A stretch of 64,000 nt of DNA from Actinotalea endophytica. GTDB lineage: Bacteria > Actinomycetota > Actinomycetes > Actinomycetales > Cellulomonadaceae. Each line of letters begins with the position of its first letter. The stretch's first letter is position 1. Below, in pieces: positions 34,462-44,260 of the stretch. A program made the position numbers and the translations under genes. The stretch spans positions 186,001 through 250,000 of the forward strand of contig NZ_JAOVZU010000007.1 in the NCBI RefSeq assembly GCF_025717005.1. Direction: 5' to 3'. The notes under the pieces were generated by a model that had not been told where the DNA came from, ran no database searches, and saw only the letters and a program-made list of their open reading frames with translations.

Positions 34462-34977
34462 GTGCTGAGCATCCATGCGCCGACCATCGAGGAGTTCGGT
34501 ATCCGGCAGGCGTGGCTGGCAGATCCGGTGATGATGTCCTACAACGCCGACTGGGACATCACCTACCCCGGCTACGACCGGACCACCGGCTGCATCGACT
34601 GGCCCGAGAGCGACTGGCCGACGTTCCAGACCCGGCTCGCCCTGCCACCCGCACGGCAGGGCTACTACTACGTCCTCGACACCGACATGGACCAGTTCAT
34701 CGGACACATCCACTACCTCGTGGGCCCGGACGGGGTCGCCGAGATCGGGTTCAACGTCATCCCCGAGCGACGCGGCCAGGGGCTCGGCGCCCAGTTCCTG
34801 CGGCTGCTCCTGGACCGGGTCTGGGAGGACACCCCGGCTCAGGTCATCGTCCAGGAGTTCGAGGACCAACGGATCGCCGCCGTCAAGGTCCACCAACAGT
34901 GCGGCTTCACCCCCGAGCGGGAAACCGCCACACGCCATGGCAGGCCTACCCGCACCTGGCGGCTCGCCCGTCCGTAG
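34462..34977 (+). CDS. GNAT-family N-acetyltransferase
   Basis: A 171-residue acetyl-CoA-dependent transferase. VAEIGFNVIPERRGQGLGAQFLRLLLDRV carries the acetyl-CoA pyrophosphate loop (RRGQGLG), and AVKVHQQCGFTPERE is the usual C-terminal strand. The N-terminal half (FGIRQAWLADPVMMSYNADWDITYPGY) is unlike standard GNATs and probably sets substrate choice. The start is GTG 34462 with a weak ribosome site. The substrate is unknown. It converges on purT, with about 140 bases of unremarkable sequence between. Confidence 0.8.
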   Translation: MLSIHAPTIEEFGIRQAWLADPVMMSYNADWDITYPGYDRTTGCIDWPESDWPTFQTRLALPPARQGYYYVLDTDMDQFIGHIHYLVGPDGVAEIGFNVIPERRGQGLGAQFLRLLLDRVWEDTPAQVIVQEFEDQRIAAVKVHQQCGFTPERETATRHGRPTRTWRLARP

Positions 34978-35117
34978 CCCAGCCTGCAACGGCGCTCCGC
35001 CGTCGACACACCTGCCGGCCCGATCGCGGCCAGATGCGGTCGCGAACCTCGCCGGCATCGGCAGGTGCGGGCATACGCGCGCGGACGCTCACCTCGCGCC
35101 CGGGCCGCCCGCCCGAC

Positions 35118-36329
35118 TCAGTCGAGCCCGACCCGCATCGCCGTTGCCGCCTCGACCGCTCGTGCTCGCGCCTCGTCCACGTCCGCACCGCGTGCCAACG
35201 TGACCGCCACCCGGCGCCGCCCGCTCACGCTCGGCTTCCCGAACAGCCGGACCTGGGCCGTCGGCACCGCGAGCGCGGCGTCGACCCCGTCGAACACCGG
35301 CACACCCTCGCCCTCGGCGAGCACCGCGCACGACGCCGCCGCCGCCTGGTCCCGGCCGCCGAGGCGCAGCACCTCACCGGCGGGCAGCCCGAGCAGCGCG
35401 CGGGCGTGCAGGGCGAACTCGGACAGGTCCTGCGAGACCAGGGTCACCAGGCCGGTGTCGTGCGGGCGCGGGGACACCTCGGAGAACAGCACCTGGTCCC
35501 CCACCACGAACAGCTCGACACCGAACACGCCCCAGCCGCCGAGCGCGTCGGTCACCGAGCGCGCGACGTCCTGGGCGGTCTCGAGCACTCCGGGCGGCAG
35601 CGCGGCGGGCTGCCAGGACTCGCGGTAGTCGCCGTCCACCTGCACGTGCCCGATGGGGTCGCAGAACGTGGTGCCGCCGCTGTGCCGCACGGTGAGCAGG
35701 GTGATCTCGGTGTCGAACGCGACGAAGCCCTCGACGATCACCCGCACGTCGCCCGCGGCGGCTGCCCGGCCCCCGGTCTGCGCATAGCGCCAGGCGGGCT
35801 CGACGTCCTCGCGAGTCCGGACCACCGACTGGCCCTTGCCGGACGAGGACATCACGGGCTTGACCACGCACGGCAGCCCGACGGCGTCGACCGCGGCGGC
35901 CAGCTCATCGACCGAGTCGACGAACCGGTAGGGCGAGGTCGGCAGCCCGAGCTCCTCGGCGGCGAGCCGGCGGATCCCCTCGCGGTCCATCGTGAGCCGG
36001 GTGGCGCGCGCGGTCGGCACCACGCGGGTCCCGGCCTGCTCGGACTCGAGCAGCACGTGCGTCGCGATCGCCTCGATCTCGGGCACCACGACGTGCGGAC
36101 GCTCGGCGGCGAGCACGGCGCGCAGCGCGTCCGCGTCGAGCATGTCGATCACGTGCGAGCGGTGGGCGACCTGCATGGCGGGGGCGTTCGGGTAGCGGTC
36201 GGCCACGACCACCTCGGCGCCGAGGCGCTGCAGCTCGATCGCGACCTCCTTGCCGAGCTCGCCGCCGCCGAGCAGCAGCACCCGCGTCGCACCGTCGGAC
36301 AGCGGCGTGCCGAGCCGGACCCCGCTCAC
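35118..36329 (-). CDS. purT: Formate-dependent phosphoribosylglycinamide formyltransferase
   Basis: A 403-residue ATP-grasp enzyme that makes formyl-GAR from GAR, formate and ATP, the folate-free alternative to PurN. It has [58 protein letters not shown] and [16 protein letters not shown], all diagnostic of PurT. Its GTG overlaps the stop of an ABC exporter permease (GTGA), so it is translated with that operon, an unusual place for a purine gene. Confidence 0.95.
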   Translation of the reverse strand: MSGVRLGTPLSDGATRVLLLGGGELGKEVAIELQRLGAEVVVADRYPNAPAMQVAHRSHVIDMLDADALRAVLAAERPHVVVPEIEAIATHVLLESEQAGTRVVPTARATRLTMDREGIRRLAAEELGLPTSPYRFVDSVDELAAAVDAVGLPCVVKPVMSSSGKGQSVVRTREDVEPAWRYAQTGGRAAAAGDVRVIVEGFVAFDTEITLLTVRHSGGTTFCDPIGHVQVDGDYRESWQPAALPPGVLETAQDVARSVTDALGGWGVFGVELFVVGDQVLFSEVSPRPHDTGLVTLVSQDLSEFALHARALLGLPAGEVLRLGGRDQAAAASCAVLAEGEGVPVFDGVDAALAVPTAQVRLFGKPSVSGRRRVAVTLARGADVDEARARAVEAATAMRVGLD

Positions 36330-37630
36330 CGCGTGCCCCGCCACGCCTGCTTCACGCTGCTGCGCGCCGAGGTGTGCATCAGCGACCCCTCGTACAGCCG
36401 GGCCCCGATGATCACGAAGAGCACGCCCGTGGCGAGCACCAGCAGCGCGGACAGCGGCGGCTCCCACGGCGCCGCGTTGCCGAGCACCACCCGTGCAGGC
36501 ATCAGCAACGGTGCGGTGAACGGCACGTAGGACAGCAGACGCTGGAGCGGCCCGGGGTCCATCGCGAACAGCGCCGCGAAGAACGGCACGATCACCAGCA
36601 CCTGCATCACCACGGTCGTGGCCTGCAGGTCCTCGATCCGCGACGCGAGCGACCCCGCCACGGCCCACAGGCAGGCCAGCATCACGAACCCGAGGAGGAA
36701 GAACACGATGAACCAGCCGGACGCCGCGAGCACCTGGCTGACCAGCTCGCCCTGGCCCGCCGCGGTCGCGCCGAGCAGCCCCGCCCCGAGGATCACCACG
36801 ATCTGCCCGAGCGCCATGAGGGTGTTGCCGAGCACCTTGCCGGCCAGCAGCCACCGCACCGGCAGCGCCGCCACCAGCAGCTCGATCACCCGCGACTGCT
36901 TCTCCTCGACCACGCTCTGCGCGATCGACATGCCGAAGGTCAGCACCGACAGGTAGAAGAGGAACGCGAACACCAGCACCAGGAGCTCGGGCGGCACGAC
37001 CCCGGTCGGGCTGGCCGCGAGCAGCTCGATCTCCGGCATGACCGGGCTGGTCAGGCTGGCCATCTGCTCGGCCGTGAGCCCGGCCTCGTCCGCCGCGCGC
37101 TGCACCTGGAGCTGCGAGCTCGCGGCCCGCAGCAGCACGTCGAGCTCGTCCGGGACGCCTTCGGCACCGAGCACCGTGAGCTGCGCGATGTCGTCGCCGA
37201 CCACTGCGGCGTCCACGTCCCCGTCGAGCACGAGCCGCTCGACGTCGCCGCCGGGCTCGACCTCGACGCTCGTGATGTCGGCCGCGGGCAGCCCGCCGAC
37301 GCCGAACACCGCGAGCGCGGGCGGCAGCGCCGTCCCGGACTCCTGCGCGTCACGCCCGAGCACTGCTGCGGCGTCGACCACCTCGGCGGCACCCGCGCCC
37401 TGCACCGCGACCCGCACCGACGGGGTCTGCTGCTGCAGCAGGATCGGGATCAGCGTCGCGGCCGTGACCAGGAGCAGCATGAACACGGTCGAGCCGATGA
37501 AGGCCTTGTCCCGCAGCTTGACCGCGATCTCGCGGCCCGCGACCACGCCGATCGAACGCCAGGCACCCGCCTGGGAGCGGACGGGCTCCGCCGTCGGCTC
37601 CGCCGTGGGCTTCGTCGTCGGGGCGCTCAC
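36326..37630 (-). CDS. ABC-2 type export permease (NatB-like)
   Basis: A 434-residue membrane protein. After a Pro/Thr-rich tail, a first helix ([22 protein letters not shown]) leads to a large outside domain (residues 65-230), then five or six more helices. [30 protein letters not shown] is the conserved NatB/ABC-2 coupling motif. With the ATPase upstream it makes an exporter, perhaps for sodium, a drug or a peptide. It overlaps both neighbours (GTGA junctions). Confidence 0.88.
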   Translation of the reverse strand: MSAPTTKPTAEPTAEPVRSQAGAWRSIGVVAGREIAVKLRDKAFIGSTVFMLLLVTAATLIPILLQQQTPSVRVAVQGAGAAEVVDAAAVLGRDAQESGTALPPALAVFGVGGLPAADITSVEVEPGGDVERLVLDGDVDAAVVGDDIAQLTVLGAEGVPDELDVLLRAASSQLQVQRAADEAGLTAEQMASLTSPVMPEIELLAASPTGVVPPELLVLVFAFLFYLSVLTFGMSIAQSVVEEKQSRVIELLVAALPVRWLLAGKVLGNTLMALGQIVVILGAGLLGATAAGQGELVSQVLAASGWFIVFFLLGFVMLACLWAVAGSLASRIEDLQATTVVMQVLVIVPFFAALFAMDPGPLQRLLSYVPFTAPLLMPARVVLGNAAPWEPPLSALLVLATGVLFVIIGARLYEGSLMHTSARSSVKQAWRGTR

Positions 37631-38535
37631 CGGACCACCTCCCGGAAGATCTCGGCCAGCGTGGGTCGGACCCGGGCGAGCTCGCGCAGGGTCCCGAGCC
37701 GTTGCGCTGCGGCGAGCAGCACCTGGTCGTCGGCGGAGTCGTCGAGCTCCACGAGCACCGTGGCGCCGTCGACGGACACCAGCCGCGCACCGGGCACCGC
37801 GTCGACCAGCGTCGCGAGGTCCGTACCGGGCGGGACGTCGACCTCGACCCGGTACCGTCGCCCGCCTCGCCGCGCGCGAAGCTCGTCGGCCGAGCCGGCC
37901 GCGACCACCCGGCCGTCGTCGATGATCACCACGTCGTCGCACAGCTGCTCGACGAGCTCGAGCTGGTGCGAGGAGAACAGCACCGGAACACCGCTCGCCG
38001 CACGTTCCCGAAGCTGCTCGCCCATGGCGTCGATCGCCAGCGGGTCGAGCCCGGAGAACGGCTCGTCGAGCACCAGGAGCACCGGGTCGTGCATGAGCGC
38101 CGCAGCGACCTGCACGCGCTGCTGGTTGCCGAGCGACAACGTCTGCAGCAGGTCGTGCCCGCGCTCGCTCAGGCCGAGCCGCTCGAGCATCTCCTCCGAG
38201 TGCGCGCGGGCCTGGGACGCGCTGAGCCCGTAGACCCGGCCCAGGTAGACGAGCTGGTCGAGCACACGCATCCGCGGGTACAGGCCACGCTCCTCGGGCA
38301 TGTAGCCGAACGTCCGGCGGACCTCGCGGGTGAGCGGGCGTCCGCCGAGGGTCACCTCGCCGGCCGTCGCCGCGAGCACCCCCATCACGATCCGCATCGC
38401 GGTGGTCTTGCCGGCACCGTTCGCGCCGACGAACCCGGTGGTGCGACCGGGCCGGACCTCGAAGGAGACCTCGTCCAGTGCGCGCCGGTCACCGAAGTCC
38501 CGCGTCACCCGCTCGAGCGCGAGCACCCCCGTCAC
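37627..38535 (-). CDS. ABC transporter ATPase (NatA-like)
   Basis: A 302-residue ATPase: Walker A GANGAGKTTAM near residue 41, FGYMPEERGLYPRM, signature LSLGNQQRV (a common NatA variant of LSGGQ), Walker B LVLDEPFSGLD and SSHQLELVEQLCD. The C-terminal 90 residues form the beta-rich extra domain of this group. GGAGGTG lies upstream of the GTG. First gene of the exporter-purT operon. Confidence 0.9.
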   Translation of the reverse strand: MTGVLALERVTRDFGDRRALDEVSFEVRPGRTTGFVGANGAGKTTAMRIVMGVLAATAGEVTLGGRPLTREVRRTFGYMPEERGLYPRMRVLDQLVYLGRVYGLSASQARAHSEEMLERLGLSERGHDLLQTLSLGNQQRVQVAAALMHDPVLLVLDEPFSGLDPLAIDAMGEQLRERAASGVPVLFSSHQLELVEQLCDDVVIIDDGRVVAAGSADELRARRGGRRYRVEVDVPPGTDLATLVDAVPGARLVSVDGATVLVELDDSADDQVLLAAAQRLGTLRELARVRPTLAEIFREVVR

Positions 38536-38755
38536 CCAGCCACCTCCCGTTGACCCGTTTCGACCGCACGACCCTACCCAGCCGGGACGTCCTGCGGGAT
38601 CCACTCGCCACCCCAGCCTCTCCCCGGTGCCGCGCCGGCCGGCCCGTCGCCGGTCCGCCCGCGCCGACGATCCCGCCCACACCTGCACCGTCCCCGCACA
38701 GCGCGTGCACAGTCCCGACCGGGCCGCCTCCAGGCTCGGCCCGTAGGCTTGCCCG
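38536..38755. other. Divergent gap between ABC ATPase and DedA genes
   Basis: This 220-base region is Cys/Pro-codon-like and GC-rich. GGGAGGTG at the left edge is the ATPase ribosome site. TTGACCC at 38572 resembles a -35 box, but no -10 box is clear. Promoters for both genes must lie here; none is convincing. Confidence 0.4.
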
Positions 38756-39490
38756 GTGATCCCGACGCTTCTGACCACCGGTGCCGCGATGTCCCCCGTC
38801 GCCACGCTCGGCCCGGACTGGCTGAACGCCGAGTACCTGATCGAGTCCTTCGGCACCTACGCGATCATCGGCGTGGTGGTGGTGGTCTTCATCGAGACCG
38901 GCCTGTTCTTCCCGCTCCTGCCGGGCGACTCGCTGCTGTTCACCGCGGGCGCCCTGGTGGCCCAGGAGCAGCTCGACTTCCCGCTCTGGCTGCTGTGCCT
39001 GCTGGTCTTCCTCGCCGCGTTCGCGGGGGACCAGAACGCCTACTGGATCGGCCGCAAGGCCGGACCCAGGATCTTCAACCGGCCCGACTCCCGGTTCTTC
39101 AAGCGCGAGCACATCGACGAGACCTACCGGTACTTCGACAAGTACGGCGGCGGCACGATCATCGTCGCGCGGTTCGTGCCGTTCGTGCGGACCTACTCCG
39201 CGGCCGCGGCCGGGATCGGCCGGATGCGCTACGGCAAGTTCGTCGCCTTCGACCTGGTCGGCGCTCTGCTGTGGGGCGTGGGCGTCACGGTCCTCGGCTA
39301 CCTGCTCGGCAACATCCCGTTCGTCCGCAACAACATCGAGTACCTGCTGGTCGCCGTCGTCGCGGTCTCCGTGCTCCCGGTCGGGCTCGCCTGGCTGCGG
39401 GCGCGCCGCGCCCGCAAGGCCGACCCGGACCTGGAACGCTATGAGGACCCGGCCGAGCGGGAGCGGGTGGAACGAGAGGACATGGCCTGA
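38756..39490 (+). CDS. DedA-family membrane protein
   Basis: A 244-residue member of the DedA/SNARE-associated superfamily, which flips lipids such as undecaprenyl phosphate or phosphatidylethanolamine. Diagnostic pieces are FIETGLFFPLLPGDSLLFTAGAL, GDQNAYWIGRKAGPRIF, and RFVPFVRTYSAAAAGIGRMRYGKF. The C-terminus is charged (DPAERERVEREDMA). Start GTG 38756. Its stop overlaps the next start in TGATG. Confidence 0.92.
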   Translation: MIPTLLTTGAAMSPVATLGPDWLNAEYLIESFGTYAIIGVVVVVFIETGLFFPLLPGDSLLFTAGALVAQEQLDFPLWLLCLLVFLAAFAGDQNAYWIGRKAGPRIFNRPDSRFFKREHIDETYRYFDKYGGGTIIVARFVPFVRTYSAAAAGIGRMRYGKFVAFDLVGALLWGVGVTVLGYLLGNIPFVRNNIEYLLVAVVAVSVLPVGLAWLRARRARKADPDLERYEDPAERERVEREDMA

Positions 39491-40266
39491 TGACCGAGCG
39501 CGCGATCCACTCGTGGCTGACGGACATGGACGGCGTCCTGGTCCACGAGGGGACCGCACTCCCCGGTGCGGCCGACTTCATCCGCGCGCTGCGGGACAAC
39601 GGCCGGCCGTTCCTCGTCCTGACGAACAACTCGATCTACACCCCGCGGGACCTGGCCGCCCGGCTGCGCGGCTCGGGACTCGAGGTGCCCGAGGAGTCGA
39701 TCTGGACCTCCGCGCTGGCCACCGCGACCTTCCTGGCCGAGCAGGCACCCGGCGGCTCGGCGTACGCGATCGGCGAGGCCGGCCTGACCACGGCCCTGCA
39801 CGAGGCCGGCTACACGCTGACCGACGCGGACCCGGACTACGTGGTGCTCGGCGAGACCCGCACCTACTCGTTCGAGGCGATCACCAAGGCGATCCGGCTG
39901 ATCCAGGGCGGCTCGAAGTTCATCGCGACCAACCCCGACGTGACCGGCCCGAGCACCGAGGGCGACCTGCCCGCGACCGGCGCTGTCGCCGCGATGATCA
40001 GCGCCGCAGCCCAGCGCAAGCCCTACTACGTGGGCAAGCCCAACCCGATGATGTTCCGCTCGGCGCTCAACCGGATCGAGGCGCACTCGGAGACCACGGC
40101 GATGATCGGCGACCGGATGGACACCGACGTCGTCGCCGGGATGGAGGCCGGGATGCGGACGTTCCTGGTGCTGTCCGGCTCCACCACTGCGAGCGACCTG
40201 GGTCGCTTCCCGTTCCGCCCGACCCGGGTGGTGGACGGGGTCGGCGACCTCGTCGAGCTGGTCTGA
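39490..40266 (+). CDS. HAD-IIA family sugar phosphatase (NagD-like)
   Basis: A 258-residue haloacid dehalogenase-like phosphatase. The nucleophile Asp is in TDMDGVL (residues 11-17); LTNNS is motif II; GKPNPMMF and MIGDRMDTDVVAGMEAGM complete the site. The IIA cap lies between (residues 70-180). It probably removes phosphate from small sugar phosphates or pNP-like substrates. TGATG junction with DedA indicates co-translation. Confidence 0.92.
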   Translation: MTERAIHSWLTDMDGVLVHEGTALPGAADFIRALRDNGRPFLVLTNNSIYTPRDLAARLRGSGLEVPEESIWTSALATATFLAEQAPGGSAYAIGEAGLTTALHEAGYTLTDADPDYVVLGETRTYSFEAITKAIRLIQGGSKFIATNPDVTGPSTEGDLPATGAVAAMISAAAQRKPYYVGKPNPMMFRSALNRIEAHSETTAMIGDRMDTDVVAGMEAGMRTFLVLSGSTTASDLGRFPFRPTRVVDGVGDLVELV

Positions 40267-40275
40267 CCGTCCCGC

Positions 40276-41094
40276 GTGACCGCGACGCACGTTCCGGCCG
40301 CGCGGCGACGCCGGAGCCCCGGCTGGGTTCCGCAGCAGCACGGCGCGTGGGCGATGCTCGTGGTCCCGCCGCTGGTCGGCATCGCGCACGCCGGTCCGCA
40401 ACCCTGGCAGGCGCTGCTCGTCGCGACGTGGCTGGCCGGCTACCTCGCGTTCCAGGCGTCGGCGCTGCTGCTCAAGGCGCGCGGCAAGGCCCGCTACCGG
40501 CGGCCGGTGCAGGTCTACGGGCTCGGTGCCGTGGTTCTCGGCGCGACGCTGCTCGCACTGCGGCCGAGCCTGACGTGGTGGGCGGCGGTCTTCGTGCCGC
40601 TGCTGGCGATCTCGCTCGCGGCCTCCTGGCGGCGTGCGGAGCGGTCCTGGCTCAACGACGTCGTCACAGTGACCGCCGCTTGCCTGCTGGCCGCGGTGGC
40701 GCACACGCCGCAGGCCGCGACGTCCCCGAGCCCTGCCGCCCTGGTGGGTGGCTCCGTCGGGGCATGGCAGCTCGTCGCGGTGCTCGCGCTGTACTTCCTC
40801 GGCACGGTCGCCTACGTGAAGTCGATGATCCGCGAGCGCGGCAATCGGGCGGTGCTCGCGGCGTCCGTGCTCTGGCATGCGGCGGCCGTCGGCGTCGTCC
40901 CGGTGGTCCTCGGGGCGGTGGGTCCCGGACGGCTCGACCCGTGGCTGACGGCGCCGCTCATGGTGCTGTTCGCGGCGCTCGCCGCCCGAGCGTGGCTCGT
41001 CCCGATGCGCCGGCCGGGTGCCGCCCCGATGGCGATCGGACTCGGCGAGATCGCCGCGAGCGTCGTGCTGACGGCGCTCCTGCTCGCGGCCTGA
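40276..41094 (+). CDS. YwiC-like membrane protein
   Basis: A 272-residue protein with about eight transmembrane segments. It opens GWVPQQHGAWAMLVVPPLVGI, the hallmark PxxHGAW motif of the YwiC-like family, and contains YLFQ-like YLAFQASALLLKARGKARYRRP. YwiC lies near nitrate respiration genes in Bacillus; its function is unproven. It follows the HAD gene by nine bases. Confidence 0.85.
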   Translation: MTATHVPAARRRRSPGWVPQQHGAWAMLVVPPLVGIAHAGPQPWQALLVATWLAGYLAFQASALLLKARGKARYRRPVQVYGLGAVVLGATLLALRPSLTWWAAVFVPLLAISLAASWRRAERSWLNDVVTVTAACLLAAVAHTPQAATSPSPAALVGGSVGAWQLVAVLALYFLGTVAYVKSMIRERGNRAVLAASVLWHAAAVGVVPVVLGAVGPGRLDPWLTAPLMVLFAALAARAWLVPMRRPGAAPMAIGLGEIAASVVLTALLLAA

Positions 41095-41107
41095 ACCGCG
41101 GTGCGGT

Positions 41108-41683
41108 TCAGGCGCCGAAGTCGACCTGCGGGGCCTGGCGCACCTGGGGGTCGGTGACCTCGAAGTACTCGGCGCGCTGGAACCCGAACATGCCGGCGAT
41201 GACGTTCGCCGGGAAGGTCTCGACCTTGGTGTTCAGCGCACGCACGTTCGCGTTGTAGAACCGGCGGCCCGCGGCGATCCGGTCCTCGGTGGTGGCGAGC
41301 TCGGTCTGCAGCTGGGAGAAGTTCTCGCTGGCCCGCAGCACGGGGTAGTTCTCGGCGACCGCGAAGAGCCGGCCGAGCGCGGCGGTGAGCGCGTTCTCCT
41401 GGGCGGCCTGCTCGGCGACCCCCGAGCCGGGCGCCGCGGCCATCGCACGCGCCTTGGTGACCTCGTCGAACACCCCGCGCTCGTGCGCGGCGTAGCCCTT
41501 GACCGTCTCGACGAGGTTCGGGATCAGGTCGTGCCGCCGGTGCAGCTCGACGTCGATCTGCCGCCAGGACTCCTGCACCAGGTTCCGCAACCTGACGAAC
41601 CCGTTGTACGTGGCCACGGCCCACAGGCCGACGAGCACGACGAGGACGACGAGCACGAGCAGGACGATGCCTAGGGCGTCCAT
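41108..41683 (-). CDS. LemA family protein
   Basis: A 191-residue membrane-anchored helical protein. The N-terminal helix (LGIVLLVLVVLVVLVGLWAV) is followed by ATYNGFVRLRNLVQESWRQIDVELHRRHDLIPNLVETVKGYAAHE, the conserved LemA core. YNANVRALNTKVETFPANVIAGMFGF is the other conserved end. The C-terminus has a short tail. Function is unknown; the partner upstream is a DUF3137-like protein, as in other genomes. Confidence 0.93.
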   Translation of the reverse strand: MDALGIVLLVLVVLVVLVGLWAVATYNGFVRLRNLVQESWRQIDVELHRRHDLIPNLVETVKGYAAHERGVFDEVTKARAMAAAPGSGVAEQAAQENALTAALGRLFAVAENYPVLRASENFSQLQTELATTEDRIAAGRRFYNANVRALNTKVETFPANVIAGMFGFQRAEYFEVTDPQVRQAPQVDFGA

Positions 41684-42471
41684 GGTTCTCCAAGGTCGGT
41701 TCGGATCTGCTCAGGATCGTAGCCGTGGTCGAGCCACACGTACCGGGGTACTCCGTCGACCATCGCGCGCATCACACCCAGGCGGGCGGCGAGCCGGTCG
41801 AGGTCGGGCAGCTCCTGGCTCCAGCAGAGCACGTCCGCGCCCTCCATCCGCAGGCTCAGGCCGCGGGCGTCGCCGCGGACCAGCCGCTCGAGCATCCGCG
41901 GGTGAAGGATGTCGTGGGCGAACTTCGCGTCGCGGGCCTCGACCCGCCACGCTCGGTTGAAGTCCTCCGACTCGAACTCGATGTCCTGCCCGCCGAGCGC
42001 GGTGACGATCCGGGCGCCGAACCCCTGCGGCGTGAGCTGGAGGGTCGGCAGCCAGGTGGGCATGGACACCGCGCACACCCAGTAGTGGTGCGTCGTGCGG
42101 TTCTTGCCCGACCCCGTGGTGTACCGGTAGGCGAACGACATCGCGGGGAGCCCGCCCCACCTGCCGACCACGAGCTCGCTCACCCGGCGCGAGCTCCCGT
42201 GCCCGAAGGGCGTTCCACGCCACCGCGAGACCAGGCTCTGGTCCGTGCCGTAGTACGTCCAGCCGTTCCGCGCGGCCCACTGCTGGAGCGCCTTCTGGCG
42301 CTGCAGCGAGTACCACCAGCCGAAGGCCAGCGACCCGAGCACCAGGACGACCATGAGCGCGAACGCCAGGCCGCCGTTGTCGCCTCCGCCGAACCTGCCG
42401 CCCGCAGCCACGAGGCCGACGACGACCATCACGACGACGGGCACGGCTGCGGCGAGTCTGCGATCAGGCAT
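41671..42471 (-). CDS. Membrane protein of unknown function, LemA partner
   Basis: A 266-residue protein with two N-terminal helices (VPVVVMVVVGLVAAGG and LAFALMVVLVLGSLAFGWW), then a soluble domain of about 200 residues with AARNGWTYYGTD and RVSELVVGRW. Its stop overlaps the LemA start by 13 bases. It is likely co-translated with LemA. Similar membrane-plus-soluble proteins next to LemA belong to the DUF3137 type, a tentative match. Confidence 0.65.
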   Translation of the reverse strand: MPDRRLAAAVPVVVMVVVGLVAAGGRFGGGDNGGLAFALMVVLVLGSLAFGWWYSLQRQKALQQWAARNGWTYYGTDQSLVSRWRGTPFGHGSSRRVSELVVGRWGGLPAMSFAYRYTTGSGKNRTTHHYWVCAVSMPTWLPTLQLTPQGFGARIVTALGGQDIEFESEDFNRAWRVEARDAKFAHDILHPRMLERLVRGDARGLSLRMEGADVLCWSQELPDLDRLAARLGVMRAMVDGVPRYVWLDHGYDPEQIRTDLGEPWTP

Positions 42472-42538
42472 CTCCGGGACATCGGCAGACCGGCGCCCGA
42501 CCTCAAGGGTCGGACGCCGGTCGCTCGTCCTGGAGGGG

Positions 42539-43306
42539 TCAGGCGCGCGGGGTCGCGCGCCGCAGGATGGCGAAGCCGAGCAGGCCGCAGAGCAGGCTGA
42601 CCGGAAGCGTCCAGGACACGATCGCCGCCGGCTCGTGGGTCGTCAGGTAGCGGCCGAGGCTCCCCCACGACTCGGACACCGTGAGCGACCACCCTGTGGC
42701 CACGAGGATCACCGCGAACGCACCGAAGAAGGTGTAGAGCCCCAGGGCCTTCCACCGGACCCACATCGTCGCGACGACGGTCCCGATCATGGCGAGCATC
42801 AGTCCGACCGCGGCGTTCAGGTACCACAGCTGCCACGCCGGCAGGTCGGCGAGGAACCAGGGCGCGAAGAACCGGCCGCCGAGACCCCAGCCGTCGGTCG
42901 CGCGCTCCACCTGGGCGAGCACCGCGATCCCGACCGCGTACATCGCCGCGAGCCCCGCGAGGTAGGCGACCGTTCCGACGTAGTAGTCCCGCCTGGTCAT
43001 GCCGAGCCCGAGCGCGAACCGGAACGTCAGGCTCATCGCTTGCACGGCCATGGCCACCAGGAAGAACAGCACCCAGGTGACGCCACCGTTGTAGTCGAAC
43101 GCGTCGGCGTCCAGGTTCTGCGTGCCGCCGGCGGCGATGGAGATGATCTGCCAGATGGCCAGGTTGAGGCCGAAGATCGCCGCGAAGATGAACCACGGCA
43201 GGATCAGGGTCGGCCACGGGTTGGCGACGTGCAGGCGCACGGCGTTCCAGAGGCGGCGCCCGATCGGCGGCGCGGGCGGTGCGGTGGGCAGGGCGACGAC
43301 GGTCAC
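42539..43306 (-). CDS. ABC transporter membrane subunit (YtrC/D-like)
   Basis: A 255-residue protein with six hydrophobic helices: LILPWFIFAAIFGLNLAIW, VTWVLFFLVAMAVQAMSL, YYVGTVAYLAGLAAMYAVGIAVL, and three more. No coupling motif is clear, which fits the YtrC/YtrD-type permeases. The GTG overlaps the ATPase stop (GTGA), and GGAGG lies seven bases before it. It is the third gene of the GntR-ATPase-permease operon. Confidence 0.82.
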   Translation of the reverse strand: MTVVALPTAPPAPPIGRRLWNAVRLHVANPWPTLILPWFIFAAIFGLNLAIWQIISIAAGGTQNLDADAFDYNGGVTWVLFFLVAMAVQAMSLTFRFALGLGMTRRDYYVGTVAYLAGLAAMYAVGIAVLAQVERATDGWGLGGRFFAPWFLADLPAWQLWYLNAAVGLMLAMIGTVVATMWVRWKALGLYTFFGAFAVILVATGWSLTVSESWGSLGRYLTTHEPAAIVSWTLPVSLLCGLLGFAILRRATPRA

Positions 43307-44190
43307 GATGCGACCTCCTGACGAGCGGTGCCGCGGGTGCGGCCGATGACGAGCTGCTGGAGCGAGACCGGGCCGACCTCGAGCCCGGCGGCGGCTGCCG
43401 CGGCGCGCTCGGCCGGCGTGAGCCCGGCGACGGTGACGGAGGCGAAGGCGCCGAGGGAGTCGGCGTCCAGCACGTCCCGCCCGCGGGAGAAGGCCTCGAC
43501 GTCGGCGTGCTTGCCGGCGATCGTGGTGGCGGAGCCGCGCAGCTCCTCGGCGGGTGCGTCGATGATCAGCCGGCCCTCGTCGATCACCAGGACGTGCTCG
43601 AGGAGGTCCGCGACCTCGTCGATGAGGTGGGTCGACATGACGATCGTGCGGGGGTGCTCGGCGTAGTCCGCGAGCAGCCGGTCGTAGAACGCCTGCCGCG
43701 CGACCGCGTCCAGGCCGGCGTAGGGCTCGTCGAAGATGGTCAGCTCGGCGCGTGAGGCGATGCCGACCACGACGCCGATCGCGGACGCCTGGCCGCGGGA
43801 GAGCTTCTTCATCCTGCGGTCCAGCGGCACCCGGAACTCGTCGACGAGCTCGCGGGCGAGCTGCTCGTCCCAGTGCGGGAACACCCACGACGCGACCTTG
43901 AGGACGTGCTCGCCCTTGAAGCCGTCGGGGTAGGTCTGCGACTCCTTGATGAAGCACGTGCGGCTCAGCACGGCGGCGTTCTCCAGCGGGTGCTGGCCGA
44001 ACAGCCGGATCTCGCCGGACGTGGCGAGCTCCTGCCCGGTGATGAGCTGCATGAGCGTGGTCTTGCCGGCGCCGTTGCGGCCGAGCAGACCCGTGATCGC
44101 GTGCTCGCGGACGACGAACGAGGCGTCGTCGACCGCGGCGAGCGATCCGTAGCGCTTGGTGAGGTCCGTGACCTCGACGATGGCGGTCAT
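43303..44190 (-). CDS. ABC transporter ATPase (YtrB-like)
   Basis: A 295-residue ATPase. Walker A GRNGAGKTTLM near residue 38, signature LSRGQASAI, Walker B LTIFDEPYAGLDA and STHLIDEVADLLEHV. The conserved FIKESQTYP stretch and the SRGQ signature are like YtrB of the antibiotic-responsive ytr operon. The C-terminal region is a variable regulatory domain. Directly downstream of the GntR regulator and coupled to the permease. Confidence 0.9.
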   Translation of the reverse strand: MTAIVEVTDLTKRYGSLAAVDDASFVVREHAITGLLGRNGAGKTTLMQLITGQELATSGEIRLFGQHPLENAAVLSRTCFIKESQTYPDGFKGEHVLKVASWVFPHWDEQLARELVDEFRVPLDRRMKKLSRGQASAIGVVVGIASRAELTIFDEPYAGLDAVARQAFYDRLLADYAEHPRTIVMSTHLIDEVADLLEHVLVIDEGRLIIDAPAEELRGSATTIAGKHADVEAFSRGRDVLDADSLGAFASVTVAGLTPAERAAAAAAGLEVGPVSLQQLVIGRTRGTARQEVAS

Positions 44191-44225
44191 CGACCGGCCC
44201 CCTTCTGGGACGTTCCGTGGTGCTT

Positions 44226-44255
44226 GTCGTGTCGAGCTGTGTCGTGTCGAGCTGT
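44226..44255. repeat. 15-bp tandem duplication between GntR and ATPase genes
   Basis: GTCGTGTCGAGCTGT occurs twice without a mismatch in the 70-base gap between the GntR stop and the ATPase start. It is non-coding and may alter the spacing of the two genes. Confidence 0.85.
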
Positions 44256-44260
44256 GGTGG

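Noticed and set aside
34178-34468. A 96-codon plus-strand frame in the PadR-GNAT gap
   Set aside because: No ribosome binding site, no known motif and overlap with the PadR start region.
35009-35067. Inverted repeat CACCTGCCG/CGGCAGGTG as a terminator
   Set aside because: The loop is about 41 bases and the stem only 9 bp, so a functional hairpin is doubtful.
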